Assembly (NCBI RefSeq): GCF_000772105.1
Contig: NZ_CP009355.1
Coordinates: forward strand, 1,116,001 to 1,180,000
Source of the DNA: Vibrio tubiashii ATCC 19109
GTDB lineage: Bacteria; Pseudomonadota; Gammaproteobacteria; Enterobacterales; Vibrionaceae
Direction: 5' to 3'
DNA length: 64,000 bases
A program made the position numbers and the translations under genes. Below the pieces are notes generated by a model that was not told the DNA's origin, did no database searches, and was given only the letters and a program-made list of their open reading frames with translations. Within the stretch, counting starts at the first letter, position 1. Each line of letters starts with the position of its first letter. This document shows positions 1 to 10,245 of this stretch, in pieces.

Positions 1-99
1 TTGGCTTGCTATGATCGCGACAATTAACCCCGCATCATTAAAAGATATCGGCAATTTCCTAAATCTAGGATTGCCGAAAGCCGTATAAGGAAAACGTCG

Positions 100-1071
100 T
101 TGAACTGGAGACGCTTTACTCAATTTCAGAGTGTCCCGCCTTCACAGGCCTCATTAGCATTAGGTGTTATCGGACTCGGTCACGCATGGGCACTGTATGT
201 CCCAGAAGTCGGAGAAGTGATTCGACCTTACCTAGCTGGCTTTGGCGCAATTCTGCTGTTTCCCGTGCTAGTTAAGTATCTTAGTAGCTACAGCACCTTT
301 ATGAACGACATCCGCCATCCACTTAGCGGTAGCCTAATGGCGCCGATGAGTATGGCACTGCTAATCCTATGCGACTATTTAGCCGTAATTTCACCGATTA
401 TTGCCTACCCTTTATGGTTTGCCGCATTGCTCTTACACCTGACCATGATGCTCTTATTCTTCACATTTCAGTTGAAGAACTTCAAGATGAGCAACATTGT
501 ACCAAGTTGGTTTCTCTATCCAGTTGGCGTCATTAGCAGTTCTCTCGCAGGTACTCAATTTGGTCACACGGTATTCTCTGAAACCTTGGTAAGCATTTGC
601 ATCACCATCTATTTCTTTATGCTACCTTTGGTACTTTATAGATTGGTATTTGAGGGAATGTTGCCTAAAAGAGCCAAGCCCACACTCGCAATCATGGCTG
701 CCCCCATAAACCTCACGTTAGCAACCTATTTGGTCAACTTTGAACAGCCAGATCCTATCTTAACTGGCGCTCTAGCGGGTATTGCCATCACCATGACACT
801 GCTTATATACCTTTGCTATATAAGATTGATGAGGCTGCAATTTCAACCTTCGATCGCTGCAGTGACCTTCCCTTCGGTAATTAGCGCTATTGCAATGCAC
901 CGCCTCACGTCATTTTTTGCCGAAAATCATCCGCACTGGCATTGGTTACATAACTTTGGACTGATTGAGTTGTCGGTAGCAACAGGTTTAGTCGCTTGGG
1001 TTGCTGCAGGATATTTAAAAATGTATTGGCCAGAAGTTTTCACTTCGGAGATAAAAGCGAATTCACAATAA
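100..1071 (+). CDS. TDT-family (TehA-like) membrane transporter
   Basis: A 323-residue integral membrane protein with about ten hydrophobic helices covering nearly the whole chain and short basic loops. The early pattern (PPSQASLALGVIGLGHAW) and the repeated two-helix hairpins resemble the TDT family of tellurite-resistance and C4-dicarboxylate transporters, which act as inner-membrane channels or carriers for small anions. The substrate cannot be read from sequence. The start is TTG at 100, chosen because AAGGA lies about 8 bases upstream and no better start exists. It stands alone upstream of cqsA on the same strand, separated by about 200 bases, so co-transcription is not obvious. Confidence 0.75.
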   Translation: MNWRRFTQFQSVPPSQASLALGVIGLGHAWALYVPEVGEVIRPYLAGFGAILLFPVLVKYLSSYSTFMNDIRHPLSGSLMAPMSMALLILCDYLAVISPIIAYPLWFAALLLHLTMMLLFFTFQLKNFKMSNIVPSWFLYPVGVISSSLAGTQFGHTVFSETLVSICITIYFFMLPLVLYRLVFEGMLPKRAKPTLAIMAAPINLTLATYLVNFEQPDPILTGALAGIAITMTLLIYLCYIRLMRLQFQPSIAAVTFPSVISAIAMHRLTSFFAENHPHWHWLHNFGLIELSVATGLVAWVAAGYLKMYWPEVFTSEIKANSQ

Positions 1072-1280
1072 TTAAAGTGTGAGAGACAGGTAATTAACGG
1101 ATTATTTATTAAGACAATTCCCCGTCAGGGTAATTATTCTTAGTCAATATACCATTGATTATAATTTTATCTGTTAGTATACGCAAGAAAATCACATTTT
1201 ATATTAGATTTATTATTCAACCATATTTATACATAGTTAGTCAGCTGGCGCTTACGACTAATAACTTAAGGCTATGTATT

Positions 1281-2462
1281 ATGAATATGTTAACGACGCG
1301 ATCTCGCCTGCCCGAGTTTATCGACAGACGAATCAACTACTATGTTTCTGACCTAATAAATAAAAAAGATAATGGTAGAAACCTAGTTTTAGGTAAGAAG
1401 CCGCACCCAGGTGATATCATTTTGCAAAGTAATGATTACCTTGCACTGACCCATCACCCTAGAATTATAGACGCTCAAGTTAATTCATTGCTCTCCAAGA
1501 AAGATACGGCATTTATGTCTAATGTGTTTTTACACAGTGATGGACTAGATAAAACCGTTGAGCACAATCTTGCAGATTACACTGGGTTTCAAACTTGTAC
1601 CATTGCCCCATCGGGTTGGATTGCCAACATCGGCCTACTTCAAACCATCTGTGATTCAGAAACCAATGTGTACATTGACTTCTTTGCGCATATGTCCCTT
1701 TGGGAAGGAGCTCGCATCGCAGGTGCCAATATCCACCCCTTTATGCACAATAATGCCAAGCACCTTAGGCGTTTAGTCAAACGCAATGGTCCTGGTGTAG
1801 TCTTGATCGACTCCATATACAGTACGATTGGCACCATTGCACCACTTCAGGAGATGGTCTCTCTAGCCAAAGAGCTAGATTGTGCGATTGTCGTCGATGA
1901 GTCTCACTCGGTAGGTGTTTACGGCCCTAAAGGCGCCGGATTACTTCAAGAGCTCGGCCTCACTGATCAAGTCGACTTCATGACAGCCAGCCTAGCAAAA
2001 ACATTTGCTTATCGCGCTGGTGCAGTTTGGTGTAATAACTTAACAGGTAAAGTAGTGCCATACGTCTCCTTTCCTTCTATCTTTAGCTCGGCAATGATGT
2101 CGTTCGAACTAGATAGAATCGATGCCACATTAAGTGTCATTAAGGAAAGTGATCAATCCCGCAAGCGTCTTATGGAGTGTTCAGAGCAAGTCCGTGAAGG
2201 TCTTGCGAATATTGGCTATAACATTCGTAGCGAATCTCAAATTATTAGCCTAGAAACCGCTGAAAAAACCAATACACGTAAGGTAAGAGATTTTTTTGAA
2301 GACCATGGCGTATTCGGTTCTGTTTTCTGTACACCTGCTACACCAGATAATAAAAACATCTTACGTTTATCTTTAAATAGTGCTTTATCTAGTACTGATA
2401 TTGATAAGATTTTATCGGTCGCGAAGAAAGCCCACAAAAATAAGGAACTTTATTTCGTATAA
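1281..2462 (+). CDS. cqsA: CAI-1 autoinducer synthase CqsA
   Basis: A PLP-dependent alpha-oxoamine synthase-type aminotransferase that joins an acyl-CoA to (S)-2-aminobutyrate (or SAM-derived substrate) to make the precursor of the CAI-1 quorum-sensing signal. Characteristic CqsA stretches are present: IILQSNDYLAL, NVYIDFFAHMSLWEGAR, VVDESHSVG and SLAKTFAYRAGA, where Lys240 is the expected PLP lysine. The reading frame is open further upstream (to 1155), but ATG at 1281 gives 393 residues, close to known CqsA length, and has AAGG just upstream. The upstream extension is hydrophobic, AT-rich and not part of the family. It converges on cqsS, its receptor, with a shared terminator. Confidence 0.96.
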   Translation: MNMLTTRSRLPEFIDRRINYYVSDLINKKDNGRNLVLGKKPHPGDIILQSNDYLALTHHPRIIDAQVNSLLSKKDTAFMSNVFLHSDGLDKTVEHNLADYTGFQTCTIAPSGWIANIGLLQTICDSETNVYIDFFAHMSLWEGARIAGANIHPFMHNNAKHLRRLVKRNGPGVVLIDSIYSTIGTIAPLQEMVSLAKELDCAIVVDESHSVGVYGPKGAGLLQELGLTDQVDFMTASLAKTFAYRAGAVWCNNLTGKVVPYVSFPSIFSSAMMSFELDRIDATLSVIKESDQSRKRLMECSEQVREGLANIGYNIRSESQIISLETAEKTNTRKVRDFFEDHGVFGSVFCTPATPDNKNILRLSLNSALSSTDIDKILSVAKKAHKNKELYFV

Positions 2463-2470
2463 GAATTAAA

Positions 2471-2500
2471 ACGCCTCTTTTAAATAGAGGCGTTATTATT
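2471..2500. terminator. bidirectional terminator between cqsA and cqsS
   Basis: An 8-bp perfect stem (ACGCCTCT at 2471-2478 with AGAGGCGT at 2486-2493) with an AT loop. It is flanked by a T-rich tract on the plus side and by A residues that become T in the minus-strand RNA, so it can end both convergent transcripts. Confidence 0.85.
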
Positions 2501-2517
2501 TAAGCATGCCGTTTTGA

Positions 2518-4572
2518 TTAGATGTAATCCGCTACTTTATCAAGTAATTTAACTTTATCGACTGGCTTAATTAAGTATCCATTCATACCCGCTTGGTCAA
2601 TTTTAGTGAGGGTTTCTTTTCGATTATCACCGGTGTGTCCAAGAATCGGCACGTTAGCGTAGACTTCTTCTGACTCTCGAATAAGAGTCGTAGTTTCTAA
2701 GCCATCCAACATTGGCATTTCGAGGTCCATCAGAATCAAATCAACCTGTTCGCTGCTCAGAACACTCAACACTTCATTGCCATCTCCGGCCTGAGAAACT
2801 TGGTAACCCTGCTTGTTGAGCAAGATAGTGGTTAACTGCCTCATTGATTCATTGTCATCGGCAATCAAGATGCGCTTACCAACCACGGCTGGTACTTTTT
2901 TCGGAATGAGGTTTCGGTTAGGCTCAACGTTACCAAACATAAGCGCATCAACCGACTGAGTGACATCAAGCAGAAATTGCGCTTTATCTTTTGGATAGAA
3001 AGTAAGGAATCGGCTGAATCGATTGTGATACTGGCGATCCTGAGCAAAGAGCATCACGATTTTTGCTTCAGTAAAGTGGAGCTTAGACTCAAGCATTAAA
3101 TACTCTTGCTCACTGCATGTCTCTAGATCGAGTAGTATCAAATCATATTCAAATTCGAACTCTTCCTTCCCCCTAGCCTGCTCAATATCGACCACATCAC
3201 ACAGCGCTCCTGTGTAGAAAGTAAACTCGTTCAATTTACGCTTGACCGCTACATCATCACCAACGTAAAGCATTGATTTAGTTCTTAGAATATCTTGTTT
3301 TATTGAGGACACTTTTTGAGACTCATAGCGAGGAAATTTAAGGGTAAAACGCGTCCACTCTCCGAGTACCGACTCACATTTTATTCTGCCGCCAAATGCG
3401 TGCATGACGCGTTTACAAAAAGGCAATCCAAGCCCATAGCTTGACGATTTTCCTGATGTATAAAAATCTTTAAAGACAAACTCTAACTTATCTTTCTCTA
3501 TCCCGATTCCGTTGTCTTCGAAGTAGAGATAGTTAAACTCATGATCACTCCTAATCGTGATCGCAATCTTAAACTCTTCACCATTCTGGTAATAGAGTGA
3601 GTTCTTTAGCAAATTGTACAGCGCGTACTTCAATAACGTATCGCTACCAAAGTAGTCAAAATCACTTTCGACATGTAAATTCACCACTTCTTTGGCGTGA
3701 TCGCTGGGGTAAGAGAAACTTGCCAGCGACTCTCTGGCGATCTTCTCGACAGAATAAGACCGAAATGTTGAGTGTGATACTCGGCTTTGGTCAATGGAGG
3801 TAAGCAATAAATCTATCGCTTCGTTACCATTGCGTATGACTTCATCCGCTCCTGACAGCACTTCTTTCATGCGCTCGATATCCAGCTTGTCGATCTCTGC
3901 TTTGTCTCCTTTAATCGTCTTGATAGATGGTAAAGACGAGTCAAGTACATCTACGGAGGCTTTAAGTGCGCTTAACGGATTGCGCATTTCATGAGCGATA
4001 CCGGCGCCAAATGACTTGGCAATTGAGACTTTCGACTCATGCTCCACTTGGTTACGGAAGTAGAACAAGTTACCGAACACATAGGTAAACAAGAAAATTG
4101 GGATGTAAGGCCAAATCACGACCACTTCTGTCTCAACTTTGGCAGGCGCGTGTTCTAATCCATAGCTAAACAAGTAGGCCGCTACGATGGCAACCATTGC
4201 CTGCAGCAACATGACACGAGTCTCATGGACTAATAACACATGCAAGAAGATCGAAGACATGAAGGACATTGCCCAAACTGTCGACCATTCATTCATAAAC
4301 ATCATAAACGAGAAAAAGAACGGTAAGCAGATGGTGATAGTGGCAATGTAATAGTATGGCAGGTAACGCTTAAGCGGCGGCGGCGCGTACTTTCTGAGCG
4401 CTAATCCAAGCAGGAGCAAAGCACAAAAAAGCCTTAGTGGACCATTCTCGTAGGATTGAGGATATACATAAGACCAAATGTAGAAGTATGCAGGAAAGCC
4501 GAAGAAGCCCATCCACCCGACTAGCTCAAGGTTGGGATCTGCGTATTGATAAATCTTCTTTACTACATTCAT
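2518..4572 (-). CDS. cqsS: CAI-1 receptor, hybrid sensor kinase/phosphatase CqsS
   Basis: Receptor of the CqsA signal. The N-terminal 175 residues form about six membrane helices. Then comes a HisKA domain with the phospho-acceptor His194 in GIAHEMRNPLSALKA, a HATPase domain (NLLKNSLYY, DNGIGI, SSYGLGLPFCKRVM) and a C-terminal receiver (ADDNESM, acceptor Asp616 in LILMDLEMP, Lys in YLIKPVD). It passes phosphate to the LuxU/LuxO pathway in vibrios. The spacing from His194 back to position 170 matches Vibrio cholerae CqsS, where residue 170 sets acyl-chain preference; here it is Phe. The gene is convergent with cqsA, the usual arrangement. Confidence 0.96.
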   Translation of the reverse strand: MNVVKKIYQYADPNLELVGWMGFFGFPAYFYIWSYVYPQSYENGPLRLFCALLLLGLALRKYAPPPLKRYLPYYYIATITICLPFFFSFMMFMNEWSTVWAMSFMSSIFLHVLLVHETRVMLLQAMVAIVAAYLFSYGLEHAPAKVETEVVVIWPYIPIFLFTYVFGNLFYFRNQVEHESKVSIAKSFGAGIAHEMRNPLSALKASVDVLDSSLPSIKTIKGDKAEIDKLDIERMKEVLSGADEVIRNGNEAIDLLLTSIDQSRVSHSTFRSYSVEKIARESLASFSYPSDHAKEVVNLHVESDFDYFGSDTLLKYALYNLLKNSLYYQNGEEFKIAITIRSDHEFNYLYFEDNGIGIEKDKLEFVFKDFYTSGKSSSYGLGLPFCKRVMHAFGGRIKCESVLGEWTRFTLKFPRYESQKVSSIKQDILRTKSMLYVGDDVAVKRKLNEFTFYTGALCDVVDIEQARGKEEFEFEYDLILLDLETCSEQEYLMLESKLHFTEAKIVMLFAQDRQYHNRFSRFLTFYPKDKAQFLLDVTQSVDALMFGNVEPNRNLIPKKVPAVVGKRILIADDNESMRQLTTILLNKQGYQVSQAGDGNEVLSVLSSEQVDLILMDLEMPMLDGLETTTLIRESEEVYANVPILGHTGDNRKETLTKIDQAGMNGYLIKPVDKVKLLDKVADYI

Positions 4573-4768
4573 GCATTACAACCGCTACGCGCAACTTCCT
4601 TATCGCCTAGAGTACTATTAAAGCACCTTAAGCCCCCGTTAAAAGAATATATCTGCTAGACAAAAAATTGTTGCCTGCCAACCGTCATCAATTCGATGCT
4701 CTTAACATAAATTATTGTTATAGATTGAGCATACGCAACATAGTGAACTATGTATATTTTAGCCTGCT

Positions 4769-7700
4769 CTATGCATGCATACCAACTAATTGAATACGGC
4801 TGCCCAATCGTGAGGCTTCAACATCAATTCTTAAAGGCATTTGCTCTTTAAGTTCAGTAACATGGGAGATTAACCCGATCATACGCCCTGCTTGCTGCAA
4901 ATCGATCAGTGTTTGGATCGCTAAATCCAACGATTCAGGGTCCAAGCTACCAAACCCTTCATCAATAAACAGAGTGTCAAGCTTAATGCCGCCACTGTAT
5001 GACTGAACCACATCGGATAGACCCAGCGCTAAAGCAAGTGCCGCCATGAACGACTCTCCACCAGACAAGGTTGCAACATCACGCGTTTTTCCGGTGTAGC
5101 CATCTTCAACACTCAAATCGAGTCCGCGACCAGCCGCGCCTTTGAAGCCTTCTGTCTTACGAACCAGTTGATAACGCCCTTTACTCATCATATTTAAGCG
5201 TTGGGAGGCTTGAATCAATACATCGTCAAGCAGCACACCGAGAACAAATCTATGTAGACTGACTCTACTGCCCGTTTTACCACTCGCTACGTCATAAAGC
5301 GTACCGTAAACTTTGTACTCCGTTTCTAAGCGCTGATTTTTATCATGCAGGCTATTGATATCTTTTTGCACCTTTTCAAGACGCTCAGTCATTGAATGTA
5401 TTGTATCTAACAAACCTCGACATTCGCGGTATTTTATCTCTGCGCCATCCAGTTCAGTTTGTTTTTTGTCAATATCTGGCTCTTCAATGTCATTTAACTG
5501 CTCATTGAGGTCTTTCACAGACTGTTCTAACTGAGTAGCAGTCTGAACATACTCATTAATTTGGGCTTGCCATTGATCATATATTTGCGGCTCTATGCGA
5601 GCTTCAAGAAACTGCTGTAGCGAATCTAATACAGAGAGTTCTAGCTGAGACTGCCACTCTTTGCTCGCTTGCTGATTGTGTACTTTTCCATCTTCGAGCA
5701 ACTGAGTCGTTGAGCTTCTTTCCGTTTCAATAGCAACAAGCGCTAATTTCGCCTGCTTTGCGGATTGTTGAGCTTTTTCTAACGTCTGATTAAGCTGTGT
5801 AATGCTCGCTTTTTGAGCGAGGTATTGGCTCTCGACCACATCAACTGAGGTGTATTGTGGATCAATAACTGAGGATACTTTTTCAAGTTGCTGGTTTTGA
5901 ACACCTATCGCTGAGTCATTTGCAGAAATTAACGATTTCAGTTCATTGATTTTTGCTTCACCATTGGCGCAGCGTTGAGTCAGCTCTTGAACGATCTTTT
6001 CCATCTTCTCAAGATCAATCGCCGCTAATACGTCTAACCTCGTCTTCTGCTGGGCTATCTCTTGCTGTAGTTGCTCAACGCTCATAGCAGCACCTTCACC
6101 TAACTCGCGTTGTAACTCTTTAATGTGCTTGTCTTGAGCCACTATTGTCGCTTGCCGTTGTTCCAGTGCCGTCGTTTGTCGGTTTAACTCTTCAATCGCA
6201 CTGCGTTCTTGCTGTCGAGCGGCTTGCACCGACTCTTTAGAAACAGGCTCACCTTGAAACATGGCTAGTGCAGGATGCTCTTGGCTACCACACACAGGAC
6301 ATGGCGAGCCTTTTTCCAGCTTTTGAGCCAAGAATGCAGCTTGCGAGTTGTGCCAACTCAGTTCTTGTTCATCGGCGTATTTTTGCTTTTCAGCAACATC
6401 TTTTTTCGCCTTCTCGACTTGTTCTGTAAGTGGTACAAGCATTTGTTGTAGGCGAGCAAGTTCTGTGGTTTGGGCGGCAAGCTTGTTAAGATCATCAAGC
6501 AAATGCTGATTACTTAACAGACCGGTTTCTATGCTTGATTTTTCGGTCAGATCTTTGCGCGCTTGTTCGAGTGAACTGGCACCTGATTCGGCCTCTTTTT
6601 GCAGTTGCTGTCTAAGCTCATTGTATTGGATGAGCTTTTTATCGTAATCAATTCGAGTGGTGTTTAACGCGTTAATGCTTTTCTCTAGTTCCGATTTCTC
6701 AACAAGTTTTGCTTTTACTTGCTCTAATTTGAACAACTCTTCAGTCAGTATTGGGATTTGTTTAGCATTTTCCTCAGCCGTATTAACTCGTTGTTCTTCT
6801 TCATGAGATGTTTTTTCTGCCACTAAATGTTGAGCCGTTAGTGCGTCTAGTTTGGTTTCTAGGCCAACCACCTGTTTCGCACTTGACTGCATGCTAGCGT
6901 AAGCCACTTCAAGGTGGCTCGCACTCTTAGCCAGCTTTAACTTTGACTCCAGCGCGGTAATCTGCGCTTTGTTTTCCAGATGTGATTGTTGAGCCGCAAC
7001 TGTCGAAGCGCGCTTATTAAATAACTCATTGAGTGATTTAGCTTTGTTTAGCTCACTCTTTACAATATTGAGAGCCTCTAACTGCTTCGCCTCAACGCTT
7101 TTCGCTTGTTCGAGTTCACTACGAGAATGAATCAATCGCTCTTGCAATTCCTGCTCGGTAGACACTTCAGCCACTTGCAATGCACCGCGGATTTGATTGT
7201 CGAACTCATCTTTTGCCTTGCTAATCGCACTGGCTTTGTCTTTCAACGCAAATTCGATTTTCTTATACACGTCAGTCTGGAATAGCTGACCAAAAATCGC
7301 TTCACGTTCTTTTGATGAAGCGAGCAACAGATCCCTGAACTTGCCCTGAGGCAACACCATCACCTGTCGGAACTGGGTTTCATTTAACCCAAGTAAGTTG
7401 GCAACCTCATTTTTAACCTGAGCCGTTTTACTGGTAATTAGGACTTCATCATTGGTAATTTCATACAAGGAGGCGGTATGTTTGCGTGTTGTCAGGCCTT
7501 CACCACGTGCTTTCGGGGCTTCTTGCTCAGGCGCGCGGGTAACTCGATACTGTTTCCCGTTTAAGGAGAATTCCAGAGTCACTTCTGTCAATAAATTCGT
7601 TGCAGCTTGGTCACAACGCATTTGATTGCCCTGACGCTCATTGCCCGTCGTTTCGCCATACAAGGCAAAGCAAATCGCATCAAGGATTGACGTTTTTCCG

Positions 7701-7816
7701 GAGCCCGTTGGCCCGTTGATGAGGAAAAGTGGATTAGAGCCTAACTGAGTGAAATCGATTTGCTCTGTTTTAGCAAAAGGGCCGAAAGCCTGCATTGTTA
7801 ACTTAATTGGTTTCAT
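4769..7816 (-). CDS. sbcC: SbcC, ATPase subunit of the SbcCD nuclease
   Basis: A 1015-residue SMC-like exonuclease subunit of the Mre11/Rad50 type, which with SbcD opens DNA hairpins and trims protein-blocked ends. Visible parts are an N-terminal Walker A (NGPTGSGKTSILDAI), long coiled coils, a zinc hook CPVC at residues 506-509, a second coiled coil, and the C-terminal ABC signature (LSGGESFMAALALAL) with Walker B (LDTLFIDEGFGSLD). It starts 8 bases after the sbcD stop, so the two are one transcript. Length and architecture are normal. Confidence 0.97.
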   Translation of the reverse strand: MKPIKLTMQAFGPFAKTEQIDFTQLGSNPLFLINGPTGSGKTSILDAICFALYGETTGNERQGNQMRCDQAATNLLTEVTLEFSLNGKQYRVTRAPEQEAPKARGEGLTTRKHTASLYEITNDEVLITSKTAQVKNEVANLLGLNETQFRQVMVLPQGKFRDLLLASSKEREAIFGQLFQTDVYKKIEFALKDKASAISKAKDEFDNQIRGALQVAEVSTEQELQERLIHSRSELEQAKSVEAKQLEALNIVKSELNKAKSLNELFNKRASTVAAQQSHLENKAQITALESKLKLAKSASHLEVAYASMQSSAKQVVGLETKLDALTAQHLVAEKTSHEEEQRVNTAEENAKQIPILTEELFKLEQVKAKLVEKSELEKSINALNTTRIDYDKKLIQYNELRQQLQKEAESGASSLEQARKDLTEKSSIETGLLSNQHLLDDLNKLAAQTTELARLQQMLVPLTEQVEKAKKDVAEKQKYADEQELSWHNSQAAFLAQKLEKGSPCPVCGSQEHPALAMFQGEPVSKESVQAARQQERSAIEELNRQTTALEQRQATIVAQDKHIKELQRELGEGAAMSVEQLQQEIAQQKTRLDVLAAIDLEKMEKIVQELTQRCANGEAKINELKSLISANDSAIGVQNQQLEKVSSVIDPQYTSVDVVESQYLAQKASITQLNQTLEKAQQSAKQAKLALVAIETERSSTTQLLEDGKVHNQQASKEWQSQLELSVLDSLQQFLEARIEPQIYDQWQAQINEYVQTATQLEQSVKDLNEQLNDIEEPDIDKKQTELDGAEIKYRECRGLLDTIHSMTERLEKVQKDINSLHDKNQRLETEYKVYGTLYDVASGKTGSRVSLHRFVLGVLLDDVLIQASQRLNMMSKGRYQLVRKTEGFKGAAGRGLDLSVEDGYTGKTRDVATLSGGESFMAALALALGLSDVVQSYSGGIKLDTLFIDEGFGSLDPESLDLAIQTLIDLQQAGRMIGLISHVTELKEQMPLRIDVEASRLGSRIQLVGMHA

Positions 7817-7824
7817 GATCTGCC

Positions 7825-8955
7825 CTATTGCTCATTGAGTTGCTTGATGATGTCTGTGATGGCTTTGTCTTGCTCATCACTGAGCTGGCTATCTTGTGCT
7901 TCAACAAAGAAATCGCGAAACATATCAACTTCACTGCGAGCCAACTTAGCCGCTGCCATCTGCTGTTCAACGCCCACCAGCATGCCTGGCTTTTCAAGGT
8001 GTAATACGTTGGGGTAGACAGCCCTAAGTTTCTCCATAGGATTTAAGATGGCATGTCTGTCTATTAACCGAACCAGTAAATAGTCGTGGCTGTTAGGGTC
8101 GGTTTTACCTTGGGCAATGATTTCATCCAACTCCCCTTCGATTATGCGCATTTCGTGGGGAGCAGTGAGCTCGATGTGGGTTGCTGATTTGAAACCCGAT
8201 TCATCAAGCTCAACTAATGTCATGCCTTTCTTTTGGTGCTGCTCAGAGAAGCTGTATTTCATTAACGAGCCTGAGTAGCGGATGTACTCCTCACCTTTTT
8301 TCTGTGGCTGATGAAGATGCCCAAGGGCAACATAATCAAACGGAGTAAAGTGTTCGTGGTTCACGCGGTCCGAGCCACCAATAGACAGTGGCCTTTCTGA
8401 CTCTGACTCAATCGCGCCATCAACAAAGCAGTGAGAAATCAGCACATTGGTCGCATTAGGGTCAAACGTGGCAGTAATCTCATCACACAGCAGCTTATGC
8501 GCATCATCGTGGGTAGATACAGGCTGCTTAAAGTGGTGGCGCACAAGCTCCGGGTCATTGTAAGGCATACCATAAAATCGCACTGTGCCCTTGTCTGTTC
8601 TCAGCTCAACCGGTGTCAACATATCTCTAAAGTTAGCGATGATATGAAGCCCTGACTCTGCCATTTGCTGGGAGCCAAAGCCTAAGCGCTCTGCGCCGTC
8701 ATGATTACCTGGGATTAGAATAATCGGCAGCTTTAACTCTCCGCACACTCGACTTACAAACTGATTCATCAATTCAATGGCTGCGGTGGGAGGCACAGAG
8801 CGATCGTAGACATCTCCCGCGATAACCAGAGCATCAACTGGGTTGGATTGAATGTAGTCAATGATCTGTTCGAGAACGACTTTTTGATCATCTAGAAGAG
8901 AAACATTGTGAAATTGACGACCGAGGTGCCAGTCAGAAGTGTGGAGGAATTTCAT
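7825..8955 (-). CDS. sbcD: SbcD, nuclease subunit of SbcCD
   Basis: A 376-residue calcineurin-like metallophosphoesterase, the Mre11-type nuclease partner of SbcC. Metal-binding motifs stand in order: SDWHLGR near the N-terminus, GDVYDR, GNHDGAERLG, LISHCFVDGA and GHLHQP. The C-terminal third carries the capping and SbcC-binding region. It is the first gene of the sbcDC operon on the minus strand and ends 8 bases before sbcC. Its promoter must lie in the short interval after the fabH2 terminator. Confidence 0.97.
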   Translation of the reverse strand: MKFLHTSDWHLGRQFHNVSLLDDQKVVLEQIIDYIQSNPVDALVIAGDVYDRSVPPTAAIELMNQFVSRVCGELKLPIILIPGNHDGAERLGFGSQQMAESGLHIIANFRDMLTPVELRTDKGTVRFYGMPYNDPELVRHHFKQPVSTHDDAHKLLCDEITATFDPNATNVLISHCFVDGAIESESERPLSIGGSDRVNHEHFTPFDYVALGHLHQPQKKGEEYIRYSGSLMKYSFSEQHQKKGMTLVELDESGFKSATHIELTAPHEMRIIEGELDEIIAQGKTDPNSHDYLLVRLIDRHAILNPMEKLRAVYPNVLHLEKPGMLVGVEQQMAAAKLARSEVDMFRDFFVEAQDSQLSDEQDKAITDIIKQLNEQ

Positions 8956-9014
8956 GTAAGCCCAGCGTGTTCCTAGGGTCTGTTGACCTTTTGCGGTTAA
9001 ATTTGTTCGAGATT

Positions 9015-9041
9015 AAAAGTCGCACCGAGTGTGCGACTTTT
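9015..9041 (-). terminator. terminator after fabH2
   Basis: A perfect 11-bp stem (AAAAGTCGCAC, loop CGAGT, GTGCGACTTTT). It sits between the fabH2 stop and the sbcD start. Read in the minus direction it ends in a T tract, and thus separates fabH2 from sbcDC. Confidence 0.85.
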
Positions 9042-9059
9042 TGTATTTAATTTGAAGAG

Positions 9060-10142
9060 TTACGGGCGATTTTTGCAGTGCTCGACGGCTTCTTTTATAA
9101 GCTCTAATGCCGATTTTTCGCATTCTGGTAGGCATGCATCGCTCTCACCCAGTGGAGTGACTCGCTCGCCCCATTTTAAGTGGCTTGCTCCCCACGTTAA
9201 TCCCGCACCGAATGCGGCAAGAAGCAGGTTATCACCTGGTTTAACAAAGCCCTGCTCTAAAGACTCACATAAGGCGATAGGCACAGTGGCTGCCGAAGTG
9301 TTGCCGTATTTTTGAATGTTTACAAACGCTTTATCTTGGCTAATACCTGATAGATCGCACAAGGTTTGAATAATACGAATGTTCGCTTGATGTGGAATCA
9401 CAACATCAACATCATCAGTAGACAGCTCACTACGTGCCAACACGTTTTGAGCCGCAGCACCCATGCCTTTTACTGCGCGCTTGAAGATCTCTTTACCAAC
9501 GAAATTGAAATCCCAATGGCCATTATCAGCAGCAAACCTATCCATACAGGTACCAAACTTAGGTACAGCCAAAATATCGCGCCCTGCTGAATCACAACCA
9601 AGCTGCGCGTTTTGTAGGCCAACCTGCTCTTCTGTTCTGGTTAAGACAACCGCACCAGCGCCGTCACCAAACAGGACCGCGGTATCACGCATAGTCCAAT
9701 CGATAAAGAAAGATAAGCGCTCAGCACCAATTACGATTGCGTTTCTGTAATTGCCTGCTTGTATTAGGCGAGTCGCGGTTTCTAAGCCATAGACAAAGCC
9801 TGTACAGGCTGCGTTCAAATCAAATACAGCCGCCGCCGCGATACCTAGGTTTTGCGCAACTTTTGAAGCTGCATTTGGAATCAGTGAGTCTGGTGAGCAA
9901 GTGGCAAGAATAATTAAATCAATATCCTCTGCACTTTTTCCAGCGCAAGCGAGTGCATGTTGCGCCGCAACAGTAGCCATATCAGAGGTGTTCACATGGC
10001 TAATACGTCGATTTTCAATCCCGGTACGAGTGCGGATCCACTCATCAGAAGTGTCTAGAAAAGTACTTAGGTCTTGATTGGAAAGCGTTGCTGGAGGTAG
10101 GCATTTTCCCCAACCAGTAATTTCTGCATAGAAATTTTTCAT
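9060..10142 (-). CDS. fabH: 3-oxoacyl-ACP synthase III (second KAS III copy)
   Basis: A 360-residue thiolase-fold enzyme that condenses an acyl-CoA with malonyl-ACP to start fatty acid synthesis. The full catalytic triad is visible: Cys113 in AACTGF, His in [10 protein letters not shown] and Asn in [11 protein letters not shown]. It runs about 30 residues past the usual KAS III end (after [13 protein letters not shown]), giving a charged tail with two cysteines. Not being in a fab operon and lying divergent from trxC, it fits the second fabH of vibrios rather than the housekeeping copy. It may accept unusual primers; that is inference. Confidence 0.93.
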   Translation of the reverse strand: MKNFYAEITGWGKCLPPATLSNQDLSTFLDTSDEWIRTRTGIENRRISHVNTSDMATVAAQHALACAGKSAEDIDLIILATCSPDSLIPNAASKVAQNLGIAAAAVFDLNAACTGFVYGLETATRLIQAGNYRNAIVIGAERLSFFIDWTMRDTAVLFGDGAGAVVLTRTEEQVGLQNAQLGCDSAGRDILAVPKFGTCMDRFAADNGHWDFNFVGKEIFKRAVKGMGAAAQNVLARSELSTDDVDVVIPHQANIRIIQTLCDLSGISQDKAFVNIQKYGNTSAATVPIALCESLEQGFVKPGDNLLLAAFGAGLTWGASHLKWGERVTPLGESDACLPECEKSALELIKEAVEHCKNRP

Positions 10143-10245
10143 TTAGAGCCTTTAATTTAGTTATTTGTATCTCTTGGTATAAACAGAGTATAACTAGCAG
10201 CGACAGTCACTGTCATCTACTAGAAATAATAACGAGAGAGATATC

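Noticed and set aside
1155..1280. N-terminal extension of cqsA
   Set aside because: The 42 extra residues are AT-rich, hydrophobic and absent from CqsA; ATG at 1281 has a ribosome binding site and gives the known length.
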